Below are positions 49,209 to 61,021 of a DNA stretch of 64,000 nt, in pieces. Within the stretch, counting starts at the first letter, position 1. Each line of letters begins with the position of its first letter. Source of the stretch: Xanthoparmelia taractica (Eukaryota > Ascomycota > Lecanoromycetes > Lecanorales > Parmeliaceae); contig JANQBS010000222.1 of assembly GCA_033085395.1 (NCBI GenBank), positions 1-64,000 of the forward strand, in the 5' to 3' direction. The translations under genes were made by a program, and so were the position numbers. The notes beneath the pieces were generated by a model that had not been told where the DNA came from, ran no database searches, and saw nothing but the letters and a program-made list of their open reading frames with translations.

Positions 49209-49907
49209 TCTGCTTCTTTGCGCTACCTTCTCGGAGGCATGGAGGACTGGATCTCTCTTGTCTTCTCAGGGAATGTGTTAGGTAAGATTACCTTGCGGTG
49301 GCACGCTAGTCTCGCCGAAAGCCGGGTAGTCAGAGTGATATTAAGCGAAGAGCAAGGAATATATAAACGTGTCACATCCCACTCCCTTCTTCTCTCCCTA
49401 TCTAAGTGTAAGTTTATTTTTTATGACCTGCCTCTACACAAAGAGGCAAGGCTGACCAGGACGATTAGGCAAGGGCTTTACGAGTATCAGTGAGGATTCG
49501 TCCGAGATCTCGTTTTTGCTAGTTGAAAACTATAACTATGACCACTCCTTATGGTCTTCGGATCGTATGGGAATTTTTGGACAACGCAATGATTAGTCTT
49601 CTTGGCAAGACTCATTATCTTTTCATTATTACCCGTCCTTTAAGGACGGATTTGAAGAAGAGATCGGCTGACCAGCATGGCAGCAACACTGGGACTAGTG
49701 TAGGGTCAATATCAAAGGTAAGGTAGATAGATAGACATTATCACTATAACTTAAACATAGTAGTAGTCTTGATTCCACCTGGTGTCCATTAACGGGTGTT
49801 GCGCTTGTGCTCCATCGTACCCTCATCACGCTGTAGGTCTCCTTGTTGTGTTCACTGCATTTATACCCAATCGCCCACAAGGTATAGACATTGAAAGACT
49901 CTGGATC
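49209..49907. other. Intergenic stretch
   Basis: It is the 3' flank of the condensin gene and the promoter of the reductase-like gene. A GGTAAGGTAGATAGATAGAC run lies near 49720. No gene is supported. Confidence 0.5.
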
Positions 49908-51027
49908 ATGGTCAAGACTGCACTGGTGACCGGCGCGACGGGCTTCCTTGGACGTCAAGTGTCACAAGCTTTCCGATCCGCAGGTTTTCAAGTCGTGGGC
50001 ACGGGTTTCACCCGAGCCAGCCCTCCTGTCACACTTAGGATTGACTTGTCCAATCCAGCTGAAATCTTGTCAGCCTTGCAAGATGTCAAGTAGGCACTTT
50101 TCCGTCCCAGCCTTCAACCTGAATTCTTGGATCAAGGGAATCAACTGACGACTTGGGCTCCAGGCCTGATGTCGTAGTACATTGTAAGCTTAGTGCAATC
50201 GAATCTACATCTATGTATCTGCTCACTCAATACCAACAGGCGCCGCAAACCGGTCTCCTGACAAATGTAACGCCAAGCCAGACGAAGCCAGAAAAATCAA
50301 TGTTGACGCCTCCAAGCATCTTGCTCATGCAACCTCGTCGAAGAACGTACTGCTCATCTACATCTCTACCGATTACGTCTTTCCAGGCAAACCGGGAGAG
50401 GCTCCTTACGAGGTCCATGCAACACCAGAACCTACAAATATATATGGGCAGACAAAGCTTGAAGGTGAGAGGGCGATATTGCAGGCGACGGAGGGGACTG
50501 GTCTCGGCGTTGTATTGCGTGTGCCCGTGCTGTACGGTAAGGCAGAAGACCCTAAAGAGAGCGCTGTGAATGTCTTGATGGAGGTAGTGTTGAATTCGCA
50601 GGAGAAAGGCTCAAGGGTAAAAATGGACAACTGGGCAAAACGCTACCCCACAAATATCGAAGATGTAGCGCGGGTGTGCGTTGATGTGGCTACGAAGCAC
50701 CTGGAAGGCGAGCGATATCGAGTGCCCAAGATCCTGCAGTTCTCCTCAGAGGAAGATTTTACCAAATATGAAATTTGCCAACTGTTTGCTGAGATTATGG
50801 GTCTCTCACTTGAAGGTATAGTCGCAGACGAGGCTGGTAATGACCCGAATGCAAGCGTGCAAAGACCTTACGACACTCACCTATCAAGCCAAGCTTTGAA
50901 GGATGCAGGAATCAACGTTGAAACCCAGGATTTCAAGGCTTGGTGGTGAGTAGCGGTGTGCAGGCCTTTGGATATCGGACGCTGACTTGAGTATAGGAGG
51001 TGGGAGGCGAAGGCTTTCAGGAAATGA
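49908..51027 (+). CDS. RmlD/MAT2B-like NAD(P)-binding protein
   Basis: Exons 49908-50089, 50164-50183, 50240-50945 and 50997-51027 give 312 aa. It belongs to the extended SDR group containing dTDP-4-dehydrorhamnose reductase and the regulatory beta subunit of methionine adenosyltransferase. Fungal orthologues are usually annotated as the latter. Motifs are the Rossmann loop TGATGFLGRQV, DVVVHCAANRSPDKC (split by a 20-nt exon), ISTDYVFPGKPGEAPYEV, the YxxxK pair in YGQTKLEGE, RVPVLYG, RYPTNIEDVARV and a substrate-end QRPYDTHLSS. The DVVVHC|AANR and WW|RWEAKAFRK joins were deduced from phase and conserved sequence. A rhamnose pathway role is less likely because no other sugar-nucleotide genes are nearby. 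Confidence 0.9.
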
Positions 51028-51949
51028 CATACTTATGTTAGAAACCAATGAAATCAACGACAGATTCATACTTCCAAGCTGCACAAATGTCCGACTTTCT
51101 CAAAAAGTCGCAGTCTGAGATGAAAACCCTATACCTCCAATAGAGACTCATATTCTGCCCGTAGACCTTGCCAATCATCGAGGGGTGTGGATTCGACGTG
51201 CGCACAAGATTGGCGGCTGAATCACTTTAGAACAACACCTTAAGATGAGATTCATTTCCTGGGTCCTACTTTGCGCTGGATGCTTTACAATTGACGGAAC
51301 TCATGGGCCTTCTATAGCCATCTCAAACCGGCGACTACAGTATTCGGTGCTCCAAATGCTCCCTTACCTTCTTATAATTTTGCAATGATTATCTTCAATG
51401 CCGCAAAGCTGCTTTGCTTTGAACACACATACCTCTCGGAGCTGATTGACATATCGAGTGCCATGACAGCATATGGATCTCTTGGAGATAAACGCTGTTC
51501 ACCATTGAGTAGCCCAACTTTCATGATTACCGTCTACTGAGTCTGTACGCAGTAACGCTTCCTTCCATCATCGCACCGTGGGAACGTTGCAAAGGCCGAC
51601 TACAACCCAGAGACAAAATCACTGGTGATCCAAATAATGGGTTAGTAGAAGGCTTAGTTCCCACATCGGATCTGGACGTAACTCCGGAGCTTTTGATCTT
51701 CGATATTGTGCGCGGACGGTTGCATCAAGATATGTTGGTTGCTGGTAGTGCTAGATTCTAATCTTCAAAGTCGATCATTTGTCTAAATGCTTTGACCTTC
51801 AACTCGCATAGGGTGCTGACTTTGGAGCTGCAAGATCAACCGTATAGAGATGGAACCACGAATATAAAGAAATACTGTAGGCCTGTAATGAAAAGGTTAA
51901 AAAGATTCCCTCCCCTACTGTGCTTTCATCCTCGCTCTAACGACCAGCG
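51028..51949. other. Intergenic stretch
   Basis: No gene is supported. The distal part may include the worn 3' end of the SAT4-type pseudogene on the minus strand. Confidence 0.4.
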
Positions 51950-52932
51950 CATACGTAGCACGTTTAGACGCAGCGCCGAGCATCATAATTCCTGTAACGG
52001 CGATCTTCTTCATAGGTTTCATGTGGATGCTCCATATCTAATGACTTGTCAGATGATGAGTTTTGCATGGGAAGGGATGAAATTTACCATCGGAATAGGC
52101 CATCGAGGATAAAGTCCGAAGTCGCCAGTCCTTCCAAGCTGGTATACCCTATAATCAAACAATGCGCTTCTTGTTGCGCGGCCGTACCCGAGTTCTTGTC
52201 AATGTGGATTCCGCGAGGAAAGATGATAATGAGTATGAAGGTCATGACCCACGAGAAGATCACCACGGCGGTGTCCCTTGCACTTATATCGAAAATAGTG
52301 CGTTTGTTCGCGACGAACATAATAATATCCGGCGATAGAATCCGATGAATCTCAACTTCATGAAGCCATAGCAAGCCATGGTCACGAATTGAATGGCGAA
52401 TTCGAGCTGCAGACAATTTAGCTATATGTCCACGTAGTAGAGTTCTCTTCTGCGCACCTTCCCCACAATTACTGAAACAGGGAGCACATAGTGAAGTATG
52501 TCTTCTTGCGTTGTGAGACCTGCTGGATAAGAAGGAGTCGGATAGCCAAAGGCGCGCGTAGCCGCTCCAGAATTCTGAGGTCAGTGCTTACCCTCGAATC
52601 ATTCGGTATGAGTACTTGCCAACAATGAAGCATATCCCTATTCCAATGAAGGTAATCTAAGACGGAGGCTTTTTTAGACCAGAACGATGGCATGGATAGG
52701 AGTCCTGAACGTACAAGACCTCCTGAATAAGCCAATCGTCGAGTCCGACTCAAGCCTTTTGCAGGCTGCGAGTGATAAAGCATAGACCAACAAGCAAAGC
52801 GCACGCCACTGGCAGCGCGGTCCCTATCGCCCAGACTTTCCGAGAGTGGCATAGGAGAATGTGTAGACCTGATCTTTCCCATTCTGAGCGGCCACGTTGG
52901 GGTATCCTGATACAGAGAGATTCAGATGTCAA
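51950..52932 (-). pseudogene. Decayed SAT4/rhodopsin-domain integral membrane protein
   Basis: Three blocks on the minus strand read in the order of the fungal SAT4 (rhodopsin-domain) family. First, VACALLVGLCFITRSLQKA, then an in-frame TGA (52752-52750), then VGLDDWLI, the usual start being RxxSRRLxKAGxGxDDWLI. Second, a membrane run (TAVVIFSWVMTFILIIIFP) followed by LATSDFILDGL near 52090. Third, in another frame near 51976-52040, IWSIHMKPMKKIAVTGIMMLGAA, matching the KKIALTGIFLLGA loop. The stop, the frame changes and the loss of the rest indicate a dead gene. Some shifts could be introns, but the TGA in the first helix-loop is hard to splice out. The original function cannot be stated. 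Confidence 0.55.
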
Positions 52933-54280
52933 ATGCTCAATGGTAGCTTAGGCTATGCTATTACGCTAATTAAATGAAGGGGAGAAAGCAGTTGGCGAGT
53001 AGAAATTCAGAGGCTGCGACATGATCTAGTAAAATGGGAGCATTGTCCGGGGCCCAATCCTCTTTTTGTGGTGGGAAGCAGTTCGGCCAGGAGATGGGGG
53101 TCTTCCCCACACAACGTGCGGCCATCAGGCAAAACCATGTTGACAGTGATCATGAGATATCAAGCCGCTTTATGCCTCGAGGAATTGGCGGAGGCTGATC
53201 GCACTCCAGTCTCAATGAAACAAGCGTGGAGTACTTAGTTCAGGCGACTTGCATCTCGAATGTAAGCACTGAGATATGAATCCCCGTCTGCGTCATCGAG
53301 CATGATAAAGAAATCAGAAAGCCAACGAACAAATCAAATCACGCCATCACAAGAACATCGTTACCTAGCTCCACTCTGATACACCACCGGTGCGGGCATC
53401 ATCGGATCGGCCCCCTCCCCAAGAGGGTACAACGCGTTTGGTTGATATATCCTCCCATATATTACTGCTACCGACAGTTTGACCCTCCTCACTCCCTCCC
53501 AACATCGGTCTAAGACTTTTTGGGGCTTTTGGTTACTAGTACTTTACCAGCAGCATTCCCAAATGATAGCGTGGATAGGTCTGATCTCACTATTTTCATG
53601 ATCCGCTCCACCTGTAGCTTTGAACTTGTGGCAAAGCTCGTTTTCAAGGCCTATGCAAGTTAGAGCAACCGCAAACTGAATGTATCTAATCCGATATCTG
53701 CTGCATTCTCCACAGAGCTGTGTGCATAGGCATTGCCGCCTTCGCGAGCCTGAAATATAATTCCACACGGAGGACACTACCGTAATAAGCTCCTTTTAGC
53801 CGTCCACCAGGAGGCAGGAAGGTAGTCAAGGTATATAGTGTATACTTTCTTCTTGAAAGTTGCGACGGCCTCTGCTAGAAAGCGTACACAAATAATGGTT
53901 TTACTCTCATGCCCATTCGCGACACTAACTTATAGTCTGTCCGTTCCCCCCCTTTGACAGCAGCCCCTTATTTGTTCTTCCAACCACATTTCTCTACGAA
54001 TATCAGTGAAATAGCACCCGAGGCACCTCACAAACGAGCTCTGCAACGAATGATATGCCTATTAAGTACGAGTTGTGGTAGTAGATAAGCTGTATAATTA
54101 CAATAGATCTAAGGGAAGGAAGGTTTACCCCTATTCTTAATTCTTGAGAAACTAGAAAATTAGCCGTCGAGCTAGCACCCCCCCCACCAAATTTGTATGT
54201 TAGACCTGCAATCCATTATTATCATTCTCATAACACTCTCGGTCGTGAGATATAGCCCAAATAGATGATTTTGAGACTAC
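52933..54280. other. Transition to AT-rich DNA
   Basis: No gene is supported. The frames are short. Composition falls from about 50% GC to strongly AT-rich after 54260. Confidence 0.5.
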
Positions 54281-54706
54281 GCTTACGCGTATATATAGAA
54301 TCCATAATATTTCTTTTTTCGGGCCTCTTACTAATATATAGAAGACTTTAAAATATCTCTCCCCTTATGCGATACGATTAAGAATCGCATTAAATAGTAT
54401 ATTCGTGATAAACGTTAGATCGCCATTATTATTAAGATCGAGAATATATCGACTATCTTCGTATATCGCATTATTAATAATATTCTCGCGTGTGATATTT
54501 ATATTACGTCTCGTGTTATTAAGAGAGAGTAATTATTTAAGATATTTTCTACTATAAAAGTTAAATTAAGAATCTTTATCGAAAGTAAGTCGTAAACGTA
54601 TTAAAATAAAATATAATATAATCTCTTCGATCGATTCGATCTATAATTAACGATTTTAAAAACTCTACGAGCTATAAAGATTAATAGAAAAAGTCTTCGG
54701 CGTGAG

Positions 54707-54840
54707 TGTTAGGCCGAGCTGTACGGGTGCCTGTGGGGTACACCGTTGGGCTTCATATGGGCAAATAGGGTGCGCCTTCCATGAAGCGCGGCACCCGAAC
54801 CCATGAGTTATATTTTTGATTCTATGGTACAATTGGAAAG
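54707..54840 (+). repeat. GC-rich island 1, possible LTR start
   Basis: It starts TGTTAGGCCGAGC and keeps CA/TG-rich normal sequence for about 130 bp, including an imperfect inverted repeat around GGTGC/GGCACCC. The TGTNAGG start resembles Gypsy LTR ends. No partner LTR was found. Confidence 0.35.
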
Positions 54841-56838
54841 CGCTCTCACAGTGAGATCTTAGAACGCTTATAAATATATCGTAATCGATACTTTCTAAAG
54901 ATTAATAATTTTAATTACGAGATATTAGTCTTTCTAGATCGGAATATAATTAATAAATACACGATATAAAGAAAACGAGACTATTTAGTCTTTGAAATTC
55001 GATTAGCGATTTAAATATTTATTAAATAATTTAAACGATATAGCGTCTTATTAGCGTACTATTTTGATAAGATTCTTTATTATTATATTTATTAGAATAG
55101 TATTAATAATACTCGATTTAAGTAATTTCTTTAAAATAAGATTCTTTCTCGCTATAATCTATATTCTAGCCTAAAATTAGTTATTATTATAAATAATTAC
55201 TCTACGCATTACGCGCTAAATATTAGATAACTATACGAGAAACGAGACGTGATAATCTTATACTTATTCTTTTATTTATCGAATTTTAATTTTATCGAGA
55301 AATTCTTTTTAATCTTAAAGACTTAATTAAAGAGATATTTTAAGCTAGCGAAGTATATATTATTTAGACGATACTTGAAACGAGTCGTATAGACGTGTAG
55401 TGTAGATGTTTATACTAAGACTCGCTTTATATATATTAATATATCGATAGATAATTATAAGAAGAAGAAGAAGAAGTTATATAAAAAGTAAAACTCTATA
55501 TATTTTAGCGACGAGAAGTACTAAATTAAGATTTTAAGCTATAATTTAATATTTTCTAAGATAGATATCTTCTATTTAATATTACTATATTAAAATCGAA
55601 TTAAATTTAATAATTCTTAAATCGTTCGAATACGTTTTTCTAGTTCTTTAATTTATACGATTTAAATTATTTAAATATATAATCTTTTATTAATTTTAAA
55701 AGAGTTAAATAATTAAGAAATATATTAAGATAAGTAATTCGACGCTATTTATAGATCATCGAACCTTAATTTTTAAAGTTCGATATATCTTTAAAAGATT
55801 ATTTATTCTTCTTCTTTTCGCTATTCTCCTTACTATCTAGATTTATATCTTAATCGTCTAATGGCGTAGTATTAGCGAGAATATCTAGAAGAGTTAACCT
55901 ACGATTAACTACGTTAGCAATAATCGTAGCCATCGCAGTAGTATAATTTCGTAGCTACTTAGCGAAATTCTTTATTTTATTCTTTAATCTAGTCGCTATT
56001 TCTTTAGAAATTTTTATTTCTTTTTATTTAAATATTAATATTCGACGTAGCTACTTTAGTATATATTTCTCTACTTTGGTTTTATCTAAAATATCTATAA
56101 ATATCGCTTTATTAGAATTCTTTCGAATTTACTAAATAAAATATACTCTTCTTAATTTACTTATATTATCTTTCGCTTATATAAAATAACTCGATAATTA
56201 TAATATTTAAGAGAAAACTCGATTAATTATATTAGAATAAGACGATAGCTTAATTAAATTAAATAGTTAAGACTTAAAGAATTAATACTACTACTAAGAA
56301 AAATATTAATTTAATTATAATAAAATTATTAATTAATAAGACGAATAGAGCGTATATTTTAAAAATAATTAAGGCTAAAACGAATTATAGTCTAGCGTCG
56401 ACGAAGTTAAAGTATTTAATTTATTTAGTAATATATTAATTAATGTAGAAGTAGTAATAGAAGTATTAATTACTATCTGAACGTTCTTCGTACCTAACTT
56501 AATCCCTTTATTAGTCGTCTTCGCTATTTAAGCTCTATTTATTACTCTATTAACTATTACTATATTCGAAGAAATAATATTTCGACTAATATATTAAGAT
56601 AATCTCTCGCTATAACTTTATTTTATTTATTAATTTATTTATCTTTAAATAAGTAATACTTTTCTTTAAGATTATTAAATTATTAATAATAATATATTCT
56701 TTCTAAATAATCGGGTTTCTAATATTCTTATCGCTATATAAGCTCGTAACCTTTAAATTCGAGCTATTTATTAAGCTTATTCGCCTTCTTCGCGTATATA
56801 ATCTATTTAATAATCGCACTATCTAATTTAAATATCTT

Positions 56839-56852
56839 TTTCTTCTTCTTCT

Positions 56853-56917
<65 letters not shown>

Positions 56918-56923
56918 TTCTTA
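56839..56923 (+). repeat. (CTT)n microsatellite
   Basis: About 85 bp of CTT/TTC repeats with CCT interruptions within the RIP-mutated tract. It has no CpA and may itself have been shielded from or shaped by mutation. Confidence 0.95.
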
Positions 56924-57145
56924 TTTTACTTCTTCTTTTTTTTTAGCTTTAAATAATATAGAAAAACTCAAATTAAAAGAGTTATTAAAGAACGATTCTT
57001 TATTTAATATCGCGTTTTTCTTCTATTTTTAAACGACAACGAAGATTCTTTATTAAAAGACTTTGAATTAAAAGAGTCTTCTTTGAAATTATAAATATAT
57101 GTAATTCTTATAGACACTCTCTTTCTCTTTTCCTCTAATTATTAT

Positions 57146-60100
57146 TGTAAGGGCGAAAGCACTTAGCGTAGGCTGATAGGACTCGTTTAACTCGCTTGCT
57201 AGACTATAAGCTACGCAGTAAGGGCGAGTATCTAATATACTTGACGAAAGTCTTAAATACTCGCGAATTCCCTTTTTCTTTCTTTTTTTTCTTAGCTATT
57301 AATTCACTTAATAATTTAGACGATTATTCTAATATCTACGTTTCTTAATCTTACTAATTATTTAATTACTACGTAACTTTATTAAAAAGAGATCTTATTA
57401 TCTTATAGTTCTAATAGCTTCGTTTACATAAAGCTATCTAATTAATTGTAATAAGTAACTCGCGAGTCGATTTTATTAATTTACGAAATAGAAATATTCT
57501 ATTATTAATTATTAGCGACGTTTTTAATTAAATAAACGAAGGTAATAATTATAAAAGCGACTTTCGTTAAAATACGTCTACTTCGTAATTAAATTATTAA
57601 AATACTAATTATAATATCGATAAAAATTCTATTAATACTATCGACGGAAATACTAATTAATAGAGTATTGTATTTAATAACTCTATATTAGTAGATAAAG
57701 ATTCTTATCTCATAGACTTAATATAGATTTAACGTTTTTAACTCTTAAAGCTTAATATTAAAAAGTAATTAATTATTAAAAAATTTAAGCTAATTAAAAT
57801 ATAAAATACACGAAAATATCGTCGCGAGTATAGCGACGATTACTATCGCGATACGAGTTATAAAAAGATAAGCGTTATTAAAGTATCTAACACGTAATAT
57901 CTCAATAACTATAACTCGGCGATTATATTTATTCGAGATTACGAGAATTATATCGTTTCGATATTTTATATCGACTTTCGAATAAATAAAGAAAAGACTC
58001 GCTAATCTTCTACTCTCTTAATTGATAATAAAAAATAAATCTAAAGAAATATATAAGATACTATGCTACGTGATATCGAAGAATTTATCTAAGAGGAGTA
58101 TAAGAAGTAATACTTAAATTAAATTCGTAACTTAATTATTAAGTTTTATAATATAGATTATTAATTAGTTAAAGTAATTATAAGAGACTCGTAATCGATT
58201 ATAAGCTTTAACGATTATCTTATCACGCTATAATCGCAGCGAGATTACTATATAATCGATATAAAACGTATAAAAATCCTATAAGATAAGATAATAGAGA
58301 AAATTCCTCTAAAAGCAATAAAGGAGATAACTTAATCTATTATCTATATCGCGTTACTATAATAATATTAAGATATAAAGTAAAGATTACGAAGAATAAA
58401 AGAGCTATCTATTTTAGATAAGACTCGCCTTAGCGATAAGATAAATAATCAAAAAAGCGATAAATAGTATACGAAGTTTAAGAAATAATATATTAAGAAT
58501 TAAAAGAATTAAAAAAAGAACTCGCTCTCTTCGATATTATAAGACTTAAGATCTACGCGAATTAAATTCGAAGATAATAACTTTAATATTAAGTATAAAA
58601 GATCTCTATTTAAGATTTAATACTTCGATTATAAATAAATAAAATATTATAAGAATTCGTCTAAATACTTAAACTATATTATAAATAATAAAATACGTAA
58701 TTAAAACTTTAATAAGAAAAAAGATAAAATCTAATACTTATCGCTATAGCATTAAACACGTTATTTATTAAGCGGCGTTCTTACTCTCTACTATTAAGAA
58801 ATAAAATTATTACGTTGAATAATAAGCGTAATATTATTATTTTAATAAATATAGATGGCGAGAAAATCTTTATATCGTAGTTCTTTATTAAGAAGATATA
58901 AGTTTCTAAGTCTAAATATATATTAATTATAATACGTATTATTAATAATTATTAAATATTCTTATATAAAATATATAATTTAATATTTAATCTCGTAGAT
59001 AGTCGAGAAAGAAAATAAGAATAAATCTTAAAGACGTATATCGTGAATATATAAGAATATAACCTTATTCTTAATTTTCCTTAAATTTATAATATCGATT
59101 TTAATATTTATTAGCGCGAGTAGTTCTAGACTTATCGCGATTTTTTTTATAAATAATAAGAAGCAAGAAAATATCGTAATAGTAGATATCGAATAGTTTA
59201 CGTTATTAATTAATATAGTAATTACGTATAATCTAGAATAAGTATATATCGCACTCTTATATTAGATCTTATTCGAAAGTAATAAGAATAGCTACGATAA
59301 AGCTATACGGTGTAGCGCTACGCAGCTAGATAATCTTAGCGTGTCTAATTAACTAAAGTGCGTATTAGAAATTTTCTTAGAAGAGCTATCTAATAGTCTT
59401 AATACGTATAATTAAATCGAATATTCTATAGATCTATTATCTAATAAGCTACTTAAGAGCGATTTAATTTATAATATATCGTATAATAAGCTCGTAGCGA
59501 TTGGAGACTATCTAAATAGTGCGCTTAAGAAGAAGTAAATTCGACTCTTAAGTAGCTAGATTAACTCGTCGATACTATTTATTAAAAAAGTAGATAACTC
59601 GCTATAACTTTATATTAATTATTAAAAGCTTAACGAAATAATTATTAAGAATAATTATTTATTATCGCTACTCTTAAAAATCTTAAAAAGATTCGTATAT
59701 GCGAAGCACTTTATTAAGATTAATATTCGTAAAGCGTATTATAAAATACGAATACGAAAGAGAGACAAGTGAAAAACCGTCTTTCGAATTTACTATAATT
59801 AGTTTAAATATTAAATAATATCTTTTAATCTCGTAAATACTTTTATAATTTTTTAAATCTATATAAATAAAGCACTTAAATTATATATCGATATCTTCTA
59901 TATAATATATTTAAATAATATATTAATTTATTCTAAGACGAAAGACTTACATTAAGAGTATATACGTAAAATACTACGTGCACTATTAAAGCATCGACTC
60001 TATACGAAGTTATCAAAATATATTTTTAAGCGTAGCGAATTTTTTTTTTTTAAGATTTATAATAAATTAGCGTAATATTTAAATAAAGTTATTATATATT

Positions 60101-60960
60101 AAGATTATTACTAAGTAACTCGAATTAAAGTCTATTAAGAATATACTAATTTTTTTAAAATTCGTAAGCTTTTATCGATGATTCGTGAGAGATTTTTTTA
60201 TAAATAATGATATTTTTAATTAATTTAATTTGAGAAATAAAGAAAAACGAGATTAGATTACTTTTCGTATTTAATAAAAAAGCACGCGAGGCTTTTAAAA
60301 CACTATAATTAAAAAATATCGCTTATTATAAAAATCGATACTTTTAAAGTAGATATAAATAGTATACTTAGTTAAATAAGTAAGAATAAGTAATAGTATT
60401 TTATTACGTTCTTTAGCTATAAGTTTAAAGAGACTAAGCCTCGTTAAGATATATATAATAGAAAGCTATATATAATTATGCTAGACTTTAAGAATTAAAG
60501 ATATTATTTATAAAATAGCAAGTATCTTATTCGTGTGATCTCGAATTATAATAATTTACGTTATTTTATAACGATAAAAGAGCTTAATGCGAAGTAGATT
60601 CGCTAAGCTAAGAAGTTAGCTACGTTTAACTTTATAATTAAATATCGTAAGAGAAAAATTAATCTTATAGATATATTATTAAGAAGATCTAATATTATTA
60701 AATTGAATAATAGCGAGAATAATAATAATAATTTCCTCTCTATCTTACGAAATAAGCTTCGTAATTAAAAATATTAATCTAATTTATAGAAACGTAATAA
60801 TATATCTACTATAATTAAACTTATAGCATTAACGAAGTAACTAAATAATATTATCGTTATAGATATTTAAGTTATAAACTTAAATAAGAGAGTACTCGAT
60901 AGATAAATACGTATTCTAGATGCTACGATATCGTTTCAACTTTTAATTTACTAGATTTTA
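57146..60960 (+). mobile_element. Gypsy retrotransposon relic 2
   Basis: It may start at an LTR-like island, TGTAAGGGCGAAAGC (57146-57250). Gag-like sequence follows. Pol is readable near 59906 as YLNNILIYSKT (from YLDDILIYS), then an RNase H region with YNNLRYF near 60545. Both catalytic Asp residues of the RT are read as Asn, with many stops. It is inactive. The 5' boundary is inferred, and no matching 3' LTR was seen. Confidence 0.65.
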
Positions 60961-61021
60961 ATGTCGGAGAGATTCTATTTGAAGTTGCGAGAATTAATAA
61001 TAGTATAACTACTTAAGTTAT

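Noticed and set aside
52084..52882. Intact membrane-protein gene on the minus strand
   Set aside because: A TGA interrupts the first conserved loop and blocks lie in different frames, so it was called a pseudogene.
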